Assembly (NCBI GenBank): GCA_026707745.1
Contig: JAPOWG010000048.1
Coordinates: 1 to 32,893, forward strand
DNA length: 32,893 bases
Direction: 5' to 3'
Origin: Chloroflexota bacterium
Lineage (GTDB): Bacteria > Chloroflexota > Anaerolineae > Aggregatilineales > Phototrophicaceae
The notes under the pieces are model-generated. The model had not been told where the DNA came from. It worked only from the letters and a program-made list of their open reading frames with translations, and made no database searches. Position numbers and translations under genes: made by a program. Of this stretch, positions 15,830-22,409 are shown one piece after another. The first letter of the stretch is position 1, and every line of letters starts with the position of its first letter.

Positions 15830-16897
15830 ATGACGAATTCACTCGTTTACATCGCCAACGCCGGCGACGCGCCCTACGGCATTACCGTCGCCGAACTCAA
15901 TTACCAAGACGGCACGCTTTTGCCGGTCCAGCATGTTACTGAAATCAGCGAATGCCACTATCTCAACTTGCATCCCAACGGCAAGTTTCTGGTCGCTACC
16001 ACCATGGATGACGATGTGCGTGTCTTGTCTTTCGCCATTGATCCCGACACGGGCCATCTGCGGGTAATCAACAGCCAGCTTGCCGCCGGCACGTCGCCAG
16101 CCTACGTGGTCGTCGACGATAGCGGGAAAAACGTGCTGATGGTCAATTACATCGTGGGCGAGACGCGCGGCAATGTCCGAGTTTATCCCATCGATAGCGA
16201 CGGCGTCATCGGCGCCAACACCGAGATGATCGAGCATGACGGCAATAGCGTGAATCCCGAGCGGCAAGAGGTCTCGCATCCGCATATGATCGTGACCACG
16301 CCCGATAATCGCTTTGCGGTGGTTCCGGATTTGGGCACGGACAAGGTCTACCTCTACGCGCTGGATACGGCGCGGGGCAAGCTGAGCTTGTCACAGACTC
16401 TGGATCTGCCCGCCGGGGCCGGCCCGCGCCATGTTGCCTTCCACCCGAGCCTGCCGTTGATGTATGTCATCAATGAACTCGATTCCACTTTGGCGACATT
16501 TATTTATGATGAAGACGACAACTGGAGAGCGAGACCTATTTTGACGACCTTGCCCGACGGCTATCAACAGCCATCCGCGCGCCCCAATACCACCGCGGAC
16601 GTCCATGTCCATCCCAATGGCAAGTTTCTTTATGGTTCGAATCGCGGGCACGACTCCATCGTGATCTATAGCCTGGATGCGGAGGGCATGCCGCGCTACC
16701 TCGCTAACGAATCAACCCGTGGCGCTTGGCCCCGCGCCTTCATGATCGATCCTCGCGGTGAGTATCTGGTTGTCGGCAATCGCCATACCGATAACGCCGC
16801 CGTCTTTTCGATTGACGCCGCCAATGGAATGCTCACCTTCCGCTCGTCGCTGGCCTTGTCCGCGCCCATCGCATTCAAGATGCGGGTCTTGGGCTAG
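15830..16897 (+). CDS. Lactonase-family beta-propeller (6-phosphogluconolactonase-like)
   Basis: This 355-residue protein fits the seven-bladed Lactonase family (PF10282). Members open 6-phosphogluconolactone or related sugar lactones such as muconate-type rings. Blade repeats are visible: HPNGKFLVAT near residue 45 and HPNGKFLYGSNRGHDSIVIYSLD near 263 (shown as HPNGKFLYGSNRG), with PRHVAFHPSLPLMYVINELDST and WPRAFMIDPRGEYLVVGN between or after (each a blade edge). No signal peptide is present, so it should be cytosolic. The ATG at 15830 follows TTACGG and has no strong ribosome site. It is three bases from the epimerase gene, indicating co-transcription and a joint role in sugar or sugar-acid metabolism. 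Confidence 0.9.
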   Translation: MTNSLVYIANAGDAPYGITVAELNYQDGTLLPVQHVTEISECHYLNLHPNGKFLVATTMDDDVRVLSFAIDPDTGHLRVINSQLAAGTSPAYVVVDDSGKNVLMVNYIVGETRGNVRVYPIDSDGVIGANTEMIEHDGNSVNPERQEVSHPHMIVTTPDNRFAVVPDLGTDKVYLYALDTARGKLSLSQTLDLPAGAGPRHVAFHPSLPLMYVINELDSTLATFIYDEDDNWRARPILTTLPDGYQQPSARPNTTADVHVHPNGKFLYGSNRGHDSIVIYSLDAEGMPRYLANESTRGAWPRAFMIDPRGEYLVVGNRHTDNAAVFSIDAANGMLTFRSSLALSAPIAFKMRVLG

Positions 16898-16900
16898 ACA

Positions 16901-17917
16901 ATGCGCGTACTAATTACCGGCGGCGCCGGACATGTCGGTACGCCTATCACAAAAAGGTTTGTGGCTAGGGGCTGGGATGTCAAGGTTATTGGCGTCGACC
17001 CCACTTGCGACTTCAAGGGCGTCACGTATTCGCAATGCGACATTCTGGACTACGAGGCGCTGCAGCAACATGTTGCAGGCTGCGACGCCATCGTACATTT
17101 GGCCGCCATACCCAGTACGATCAGTCATCCTAATCACGCGCTTTTCGAGATCAATGTCGCCGGTACCTACAATGTATTTGAAGCGGCCGAGCGCGCCGGG
17201 GTCAAGCGCATCGCGCAAGCCAGCTCGATTAACGCGCTTGGGGGTTACTGGGGCTGCGACGACCGTCAGTTCGAGTACTTTCCATTGGATGAAGCGCATC
17301 CTCTGCACACCACCGATGCCTATTCTTTGTCCAAGCAACTGGTTGAGGAGATCGCCGCCTACTATTGGCGCCGCTCGGGGATCAGCAGCGTCTCCTTTCG
17401 GCTGCCGGCGGTCTGGTCGGATGACTTGATCGAGAAGCGTCAACTGCGCGAACATCTGCGAGAAAAGCGTGAAGCGGTCGATGAATTTAGGAAGTTGCCT
17501 GAGGACGAGCAGTGCAGACAATTGGCGATCGCTCGGGAAAAATCGCTGGAACTGCGCGCTCGACATGTCATGGAATACGAGGCAGCTCAAGCCGGCGACT
17601 TTGATCGTTATGCGCTCAATGATGATTGGCTGTTTTCATCGTACTTTTTCGATCGTTTTAATTATTGGACCTTCATCCACACCGATGACTCCACGCGGGC
17701 CTTTGAGCGCGCGATCACCGGCGATTATGTCGGAGCGCATCCGCTCTTCGTCAACAGTGACCGAAACTATCTTGATTACGATTCTGAAGCGCTGCTTTCG
17801 ATCTTCTTTCCGGATGTGCCTGGCCGCAGCAAAGCGATATCCGGCGCCCAAACTCTGGTCAGCTATGACCGCGCCCGCGACTTGCTGGGCTATGAACCGA
17901 CCGTGCATGTGGTTTAG
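16901..17917 (+). CDS. NAD-dependent epimerase/dehydratase (extended SDR)
   Basis: This 338-residue protein begins with a Rossmann nucleotide-binding motif GGAGHVG (residues 7-13). The catalytic tyrosine and lysine are Y141 and K145 in AYSLSK, with the serine in QASSINALGG upstream, as in sugar-nucleotide epimerases and uronate dehydrogenases. The central insert (KRQLREHLREKREAVDEFRKLPEDEQCRQ, around 190-220) is long, charged and helical, and unusual for the family. The start three bases after the lactonase stop suggests an operon. A dehydrogenase that makes a lactone plus a lactonase that opens it would be a coherent pair (for example aldose or uronate oxidation), but this is inference. It ends eight bp from the convergent transpeptidase gene. 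Confidence 0.88.
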   Translation: MRVLITGGAGHVGTPITKRFVARGWDVKVIGVDPTCDFKGVTYSQCDILDYEALQQHVAGCDAIVHLAAIPSTISHPNHALFEINVAGTYNVFEAAERAGVKRIAQASSINALGGYWGCDDRQFEYFPLDEAHPLHTTDAYSLSKQLVEEIAAYYWRRSGISSVSFRLPAVWSDDLIEKRQLREHLREKREAVDEFRKLPEDEQCRQLAIAREKSLELRARHVMEYEAAQAGDFDRYALNDDWLFSSYFFDRFNYWTFIHTDDSTRAFERAITGDYVGAHPLFVNSDRNYLDYDSEALLSIFFPDVPGRSKAISGAQTLVSYDRARDLLGYEPTVHVV

Positions 17918-17925
17918 AGGGGCAA

Positions 17926-19002
17926 TTACTCGCCCGCATATTGCCCGGAACTGAAGACGTAGACCCGGTTCACGATGGCGCCGTATTCATCCGATTCCGT
18001 TTCCGCCGTCCATTCATACAGCCAACGGGCGTCGCTGACGCTCAAATTGACGCAGCCGTGGCTGCGTCGATAGCCGAAGTCATTATGCCAGTAGGTACCG
18101 TGCAGGCTGATGCCCCCGTCGAAATACATCGTCCAGGGCACGTCCTGTAAGGCGTAGGCATCGGGCGCGCCGGTGGCGCCGCTCATGGAATCGCGATCGA
18201 GCCGCGCCCAAATCTCGAAAATACCCTCGTTGGTTGACCAATCCGGCAAGCCGCTGGAGACGAGCGTGGCGAAGACAGGCCTGTCGTCCTGGTAAGCGAT
18301 GAGCGTCTGCTCAAAGAGATCCACCGCCATCCAGCGACCGGAAACGCCCTCGGGTTTTTCTGCCGGCGCGAACATGGCGACGAACTCTTGCCGCAGCCAT
18401 TGATGCGGGCCGATCAAGTACCAGACATTGCCCTCGCCGTCCTCCTGGCGGGCGAAAATATTGACCAGATCGTATCGCCGCGTTACATAGCCGCTTTCCC
18501 CGCTGCCACGCTCTCCTGGACGCAAGGAGGTGTAAATGCCGGTCTTGTCGAGAATAATGGCGAAGGGATACTGCCAATCTTCCGGTAACAGGTAGCCCGT
18601 GTATGTCGAGGGGCGCGCATATTCGGCGTCATCGCGCTTGATCCATTCGCCGCCCAAACGCTGGATCCAACCATCTATTTCGGTATTGGTAGCATGGACA
18701 AAGTTGAAACCGGCGGGGATCTGCCCAATCACATCCCCGCCGGGCGCGTCAAAAAGATTAACTGCTTCTGGACCCACGCGCCAAAAACTGAACTGACCGA
18801 GCGTATAGTGGTCTTCCAGAATCGCTTCCAGTTCCGGTCGTGGATGCGCCGCCATCATGGCCAGGCAGGCATCGCTACTGTCCTCGCCAGACCAGCAGAC
18901 CGAAGGATCATAAGCGATATCGGCAGCCGATTCTTGCGCCGTTGCAATTGGCAGCATAAGAAAAACGAGCGTGATGAGGGAAAGGTAGGTAGCAATGCGC
19001 AT
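17926..19002 (-). CDS. Secreted L,D-transpeptidase (YkuD domain)
   Basis: The enzyme cross-links peptidoglycan through meso-diaminopimelate or anchors proteins to it. The start at ATG 19002 (GGAG five bases upstream) gives a clean signal peptide, MRIATYLSLITLVFLMLPIATA; the frame stays open further upstream but those codons overlap the hemC promoter region. The mature 358-residue product has an SH3-like middle part (FDAPGGDVIGQIPAGFNFV) and a C-terminal YkuD domain starting near WMAVDLFEQTLIAYQDDRPV. The active site reads HGTYWHNDFG then SHGCVNLS, with the nucleophilic cysteine. All catalytic residues are present, so it should be active. It complements the class A PBP in this window in wall synthesis. 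Confidence 0.92.
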   Translation of the reverse strand: MRIATYLSLITLVFLMLPIATAQESAADIAYDPSVCWSGEDSSDACLAMMAAHPRPELEAILEDHYTLGQFSFWRVGPEAVNLFDAPGGDVIGQIPAGFNFVHATNTEIDGWIQRLGGEWIKRDDAEYARPSTYTGYLLPEDWQYPFAIILDKTGIYTSLRPGERGSGESGYVTRRYDLVNIFARQEDGEGNVWYLIGPHQWLRQEFVAMFAPAEKPEGVSGRWMAVDLFEQTLIAYQDDRPVFATLVSSGLPDWSTNEGIFEIWARLDRDSMSGATGAPDAYALQDVPWTMYFDGGISLHGTYWHNDFGYRRSHGCVNLSVSDARWLYEWTAETESDEYGAIVNRVYVFSSGQYAGE

Positions 19003-19066
19003 AGCGACTCCATCGTGAATTCCACAACATAGTTCCGCCTCGCAGGCGAATGAGTTGCCCGATCTT

Positions 19067-19094
19067 AACATACAGTGTCGCCTGGCAATATCAA
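19067..19094 (-). promoter_or_regulatory. Candidate promoter of the L,D-transpeptidase gene
   Basis: On the minus strand TTGATA (19094-19089), a 16-base spacer and TATGTT (19072-19067). It would give a leader of about 60 nt before ATG 19002. The -10 box has only four consensus bases. Confidence 0.45.
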
Positions 19095-19114
19095 CGATTG
19101 CCCCTCGTTCGTTG

Positions 19115-19120
19115 TATAAT
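19115..19120 (+). promoter_or_regulatory. -10 box of the hemCD operon
   Basis: A perfect TATAAT on the plus strand with no good -35 at normal spacing. Transcription would start near 19127, which rules out the upstream TTG at 19055 as the hemC start. Confidence 0.5.
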
Positions 19121-19138
19121 CTTCTCAAGGAACTTGTC

Positions 19139-20128
19139 TTGTGCCCCGGTGTTGATGTGTTTGAAACAGTCCGTATTGGAACGCGCGGCTCCAAGCTGTC
19201 TCTTTGGCAGGCGAATCACGTCGCCGATCTGATCCGCAACTGTCACGGCGACCGGCCTGTCGAAATCAAAACCTATCGGACGCGCGGAGACGAGAATCAG
19301 AATGCGGCCTTGCCCTTGATCGGCGGCAAGGGGCTCTTCACCGAAGCGCTGGAGAACGCGCTGCGGCGACGCGAAATCGACTTCGCCGTCCATAGTCTCA
19401 AAGATCTGCCTGTAGAGAATGCCGACGGCCTGGCAATCGGCGCCATACCAGAGCGAGGCGACCATCGCGATGTTTTGCTGAGCCGCAGCGGATGCACGCT
19501 CGCTCAACTCCCGACGGGCGCTCGCCTTGGTACGGGCAGCCTGCGCCGTCGAGCGCAGTTGCTGGCGCTGCGCCCCGATCTGCAAATGCTGGATATTCGC
19601 GGCAATGTTCCCACGCGAATCGGGAAGCTGCTGGTGGACGACGGTCCCTACGATGCCATCGTGTTGGCGGCGGCCGGCTTGAATCGTCTGGGTTTGACGG
19701 GCCACATCAGCGAGATACTCGATCTGAAACAGATGATCTCTGCCGCGGGGCAGGGCGCGCTCGCCATTCAATGCCGCTACGACGGCGATTCACTGGCTTT
19801 CCTGGCGCGGCTGGCGGACGTGCAAACCGCTCAGGCCATTGAAGCGGAACGGACTTTTCTCCACGCCCTTGGGGGTGGCTGCTCCCTGCCGGTCGGCGCC
19901 TACGCTTATGTCAAAGACAACACGCTGCTTATGCGCGGGCGTGTGACATCCCTTGATGGCAGTCGTCAGATTGATGTCGCCGGCGAAACCTATGCCTTTG
20001 ACGGTCCTAGAGACGTGTTTATGGCGCGGAAGCTCGGAACGAGTTTGGCGCAAGAGGCGCTGGAAAAGGGCGGGCGTCAAATCCTTGATGACATAGCGCC
20101 GGGCGCTTTATCCGCGGGAAAGGAATGA
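19139..20128 (+). CDS. hemC: Hydroxymethylbilane synthase (porphobilinogen deaminase)
   Basis: The enzyme joins four porphobilinogens into the linear tetrapyrrole used for haem, sirohaem and cobalamin. Motifs are RIGTRGSKLSLWQA at the start, GGKGLFTEALE, FAVHSLKDLP, GTGSLRRRAQL, and LGGGCSLPVGAYA with the cysteine that carries the dipyrromethane cofactor. I chose TTG 19139 because AAGGAA lies six bases upstream. GTG 19157 has no ribosome site, but it would place the cofactor cysteine at residue 242, the position known for E. coli HemC, so it remains a real alternative. The stop overlaps the hemD start by four bases (ATGA), implying coupled translation. No hemA, hemL or hemB is in the window. 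Confidence 0.95.
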   Translation: MCPGVDVFETVRIGTRGSKLSLWQANHVADLIRNCHGDRPVEIKTYRTRGDENQNAALPLIGGKGLFTEALENALRRREIDFAVHSLKDLPVENADGLAIGAIPERGDHRDVLLSRSGCTLAQLPTGARLGTGSLRRRAQLLALRPDLQMLDIRGNVPTRIGKLLVDDGPYDAIVLAAAGLNRLGLTGHISEILDLKQMISAAGQGALAIQCRYDGDSLAFLARLADVQTAQAIEAERTFLHALGGGCSLPVGAYAYVKDNTLLMRGRVTSLDGSRQIDVAGETYAFDGPRDVFMARKLGTSLAQEALEKGGRQILDDIAPGALSAGKE

Positions 20129-20922
20129 AAACAACCATGTCAGATCGTACTGCGCTGGCAGGTAAAGGCATTGTCGTGACACGCGCTCTCAATCAAGCGG
20201 CTTCCTTGGAGCGCGCCTTGCGAGATCGAGGAGCGGTCCCGATCAGTTACCCCTGCATCGCCATCAAACAGCCGTCGGATACACGAGAATTGGATGAGCA
20301 ACTGTCGGACTTGGCTAGGTTTGATGTTCTGCTGCTCACCAGCGCCAATGTCGTGACGACCATCGCCAGCCGCCTTCAGGCGCTGGATGTGGATCCCGAT
20401 TGGTCGCGCATCCGGATCGCCGTGGTGGGTAAAGTCACGGAAGAGGCCTTGCGTGATCAGTTGGGGCCGGCTGCCGATTTCAGTCCCGCGGCCGGTACCG
20501 GCGATGCCCTGGCGCGCGACCTGCTTATCGAAACGGGTAGTCGCATCCTGTTGCCGCAATCGACTGTGGCGCGCGACTACTTGGCCGAGGTCTTGCGTGA
20601 GCGCGGCGCGCAGGTAAGCAAGGTCATCGCCTACGAGACAGTCATGGGGGTTGGCGGCGCCGATTTGCCAGCCATGATCGCCGACGGCGCCGTCGACGCG
20701 CTGACCTTCGTCAGTCCTTCGGCCGCGCGGAACTTCACGCAGCGCTGTCCACTGCCCGCTGCAAAAGCCCTGCCCGCCGCTTGCCTGGGACCGGTAACGG
20801 CCGAACGGTCCGCTGAACTTGGATTCCACGTCGTCGTTTCCCCACCGAAAACGGGCGCAGAAGCTATGTTGGATGCGTTGGATACGTATTTCGCAGAGGC
20901 GATCGACAGCGCTTCTCCCTAG
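20125..20922 (+). CDS. hemD: Uroporphyrinogen-III synthase
   Basis: This 265-residue enzyme cyclises hydroxymethylbilane with inversion of ring D to give uroporphyrinogen III. HemD is poorly conserved, but the pattern GKGIVVTRALNQAASLERALRDRGA at the start (seen as VVTRALNQAASLERALRDRG), DVLLLTSANVV, RIAVVGKVTEEAL, and DALTFVSPSAARNF followed by ACLGPVTAERSAELGF is characteristic. Its position, overlapping hemC by ATGA, supports the call. The two-lobed fold (residues about 1-40 with 170-265, and 45-165) can be followed. An in-frame ATG at 20137 is an alternative start. A gap of 273 bp follows before the next gene. Confidence 0.92.
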   Translation: MKTTMSDRTALAGKGIVVTRALNQAASLERALRDRGAVPISYPCIAIKQPSDTRELDEQLSDLARFDVLLLTSANVVTTIASRLQALDVDPDWSRIRIAVVGKVTEEALRDQLGPAADFSPAAGTGDALARDLLIETGSRILLPQSTVARDYLAEVLRERGAQVSKVIAYETVMGVGGADLPAMIADGAVDALTFVSPSAARNFTQRCPLPAAKALPAACLGPVTAERSAELGFHVVVSPPKTGAEAMLDALDTYFAEAIDSASP

Positions 20923-21029
20923 CTGCAAGCAAAGAACCGCCTATGACTGGCGGCTACGTATAGTTGGGATAAACGAAATCGGCGCTTGCAACTTCATTCT
21001 ATTTTTACTGTTGCAAATGCTTTTTCGCA

Positions 21030-21044
21030 TATAATGAAATTATA
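21030..21044 (+). promoter_or_regulatory. -10 box inside an inverted repeat
   Basis: TATAAT (21030-21035), GAA, ATTATA (21039-21044) form a perfect 6-3-6 inverted repeat whose left arm is a consensus -10 box. TTGCAA lies upstream at 21011-21016, but only 13 bases away, so the -35 is unclear. A regulator bound here would block the promoter. The leader to the small gene at 21196 would be about 150 nt. Confidence 0.45.
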
Positions 21045-21195
21045 CGAGTTAATGCGATCTTAATTGGGTTTGCTCGTAGGCGGATTAACATCAGGGCTAT
21101 GGCCCATATTAAGAGGATTACGTCGAGCGGGCGCAACATAGCATTTGTGGCTTTTTCAGTGCCGTTGTTCAGTCCTTCCAATATGGAGGCGCGTC

Positions 21196-21525
21196 ATGGA
21201 ACAGGGTCACACAATTTACACACATGAAAAATTCACCGAAAGCGACCAATACTGGAGTCCTGAATCCGAAGACTACGCTGCTGCCAGTCAATTGATCACC
21301 GCCATGCGCTCCGGTTGGGTTTTGGCGCTGCCCCGGGTGAGCGCCCGCCAGGTTTGGAACAGTGGCAGCCGTCCGCGCACGGTTTACGATTTCACGCTGA
21401 TGCGCGACGCGCAACTCATGATCATGCCGGTATTGACCAATCCTTACATCGAGCGTTTCATCGTGCAAAAGGGCCTTCGCATTATCTACGACAACACCCC
21501 CGATCATATCGTCATTCCCGAATAA
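21196..21525 (+). CDS. Small uncharacterised protein, paralog 1
   Basis: This 109-residue soluble protein starts at ATG 21196 with GGAGG six bases upstream; the frame runs further back to 21145, but without a ribosome site. I do not recognise a family. The core reads QYWSPESEDYAAASQLITAMRSGW, then NSGSRPRTVYDFTLMRD and LTNPYIERF (longer segments split here). It matches the gene at 21720 over most of its length: WS..SE.YA, L.TA...GW, R..W..G.R, F.FT..RD, and NPY..R. The alternation of a helix and three or four strands suggests a compact alpha/beta domain of about 80 residues. No signal peptide or catalytic motif is visible. Tandem duplication with separate promoters suggests two differently expressed versions. 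Confidence 0.78.
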   Translation: MEQGHTIYTHEKFTESDQYWSPESEDYAAASQLITAMRSGWVLALPRVSARQVWNSGSRPRTVYDFTLMRDAQLMIMPVLTNPYIERFIVQKGLRIIYDNTPDHIVIPE

Positions 21526-21655
21526 TCCTCTTTTTCAATAAACCGCCATTTGCGGCAGCCGAGCAGATTTATTATTTTGCATGAACGCGGTAGCCCAAAT
21601 TCGCCGGTTACGCGCCGAGCGGTTATTAACATCACTTTAAGTTAGAATGGCACTG

Positions 21656-21684
21656 TTGCCGCCTGGTATCGGGGGTCTTATAAT
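21656..21684 (+). promoter_or_regulatory. Promoter of small paralog 2
   Basis: TTGCCG (21656-21661), 17 bases, then a perfect TATAAT (21679-21684). The start near 21691 precedes ATG 21720 by about 30 nt, so the paralog has its own promoter and the upstream in-frame TTG at 21684 can be set aside. Confidence 0.72.
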
Positions 21685-21719
21685 TGCGCCTAGCGCGACC
21701 AAGTTTGGGGAATGATGAC

Positions 21720-22034
21720 ATGGTGAAGCAGAACGAGCAGGATCTCCGCGTTCAGTATCAAGATATTACCTCGCAGCACTGGAGTTACTCCTCCGAGCGA
21801 TACGCCGGCGGGGACAACCTGCTCACCGCCATCGCCCGCGGCTGGGAGATCGACGACAAAGTGACGCTGCGACGGCACTGGTTCGCCGGCATGCGCTGCA
21901 TCGAGATTTTCCACTTCACCATCCGCCGCGATGGGGTGGTCGCCGACATGGCCGTGGTCGGCAATCCCTATGTCTATCGCTACCTGGCATCGAATCCCCA
22001 CGAGCTGGTCGAGGAGGGCGCGACGGCGGTATAG
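21720..22034 (+). CDS. Small uncharacterised protein, paralog 2
   Basis: This 104-residue soluble protein is a diverged duplicate of the gene at 21196. The ATG at 21720 follows GGGGAA about eight bases upstream. Shared landmarks are QHWSYSSERYA, LLTAIARGW, RRHWFAGMR, FHFTIRRDG and VVGNPYVYRYL, in the same order and nearly the same spacing as in paralog 1. The ends differ: it has a longer polar N-terminus and lacks the C-terminal DNTPDHIVIPE tail. Invariant Trp, Tyr and the NPY turn look structural rather than catalytic. I see no DNA-binding motif, metal ligands or transmembrane segment. It lies 194 bp after paralog 1 with its own promoter. Function unknown. Confidence 0.78.
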   Translation: MVKQNEQDLRVQYQDITSQHWSYSSERYAGGDNLLTAIARGWEIDDKVTLRRHWFAGMRCIEIFHFTIRRDGVVADMAVVGNPYVYRYLASNPHELVEEGATAV

Positions 22035-22146
22035 GGCAATGTCTAGTGTAGTGGATGCGGTTTCCCTAGACCACAACAAGGGAATCTCTGTGTCTTCAGA
22101 AGGTCCGACTAAGTTAATGCAACTCCAAAATGATAGCCGTTGGTAG

Positions 22147-22167
22147 GGGCGTTTCGCTGAAACGCCC
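22147..22167. repeat. 21-nt hairpin repeat, copy D
   Basis: Arms GGGCGTTTC and GAAACGCCC pair perfectly around loop GCT, preceded by GTAG. The inner four pairs differ completely from those in the other copies, yet pairing is kept. Confidence 0.7.
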
Positions 22168-22365
22168 GCAAAATAGTCTCCTCCCTTGGTTTTCCTCTGC
22201 GCGCTCTGTGTCCTCTGTGTTCATATTTTTTTGCATGACTTACATGCAACTACTTCTGTGCTCTCTGTGGTGAATTTACCTGTGGAAAGCTCGACATACA
22301 AGATTTGTCCAGCAATATAGACACTTCCCTGTGTAAGCCAATTTCCCCCAATTCTCACATTCCAC

Positions 22366-22371
22366 TATAAT
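22366..22371 (+). promoter_or_regulatory. -10 box upstream of the class A PBP gene
   Basis: A perfect TATAAT, 38 bp before ATG 22410. No convincing -35 is present at 16-18 bases, so strength cannot be judged. Confidence 0.45.
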
Positions 22372-22409
22372 GAATCCTGCACTCATCAGCCAATCACGGG
22401 AAGCTGCAC

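Larger units (their letters stand above)
22035..22409. other. Repeat-bearing intergenic region (375 bp)
   Basis: No gene is seen. The gap holds hairpin copy D (22147-22167), four copies of the heptamer CTCTGTG (22086, 22204, 22213 and 22263), a 7-5-7 inverted repeat with arms TTGCATG and CATGCAA (22231-22249), and a TATAAT (22366-22371) before the PBP gene. Another CTCTGTG lies at 5488 in the other repeat-poor gap upstream of the STAND gene. Confidence 0.5.

Noticed and set aside
20140..20928. Open frame of 262 codons on the minus strand opposite hemD
   Set aside because: HemD has operon context and motifs; the antisense translation is low-complexity Arg/Gln-rich with no ribosome site.
1696..22167. 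CRISPR array
   Set aside because: The 21-nt hairpins are scattered over kilobases, differ in sequence and have no regular spacers or cas genes.
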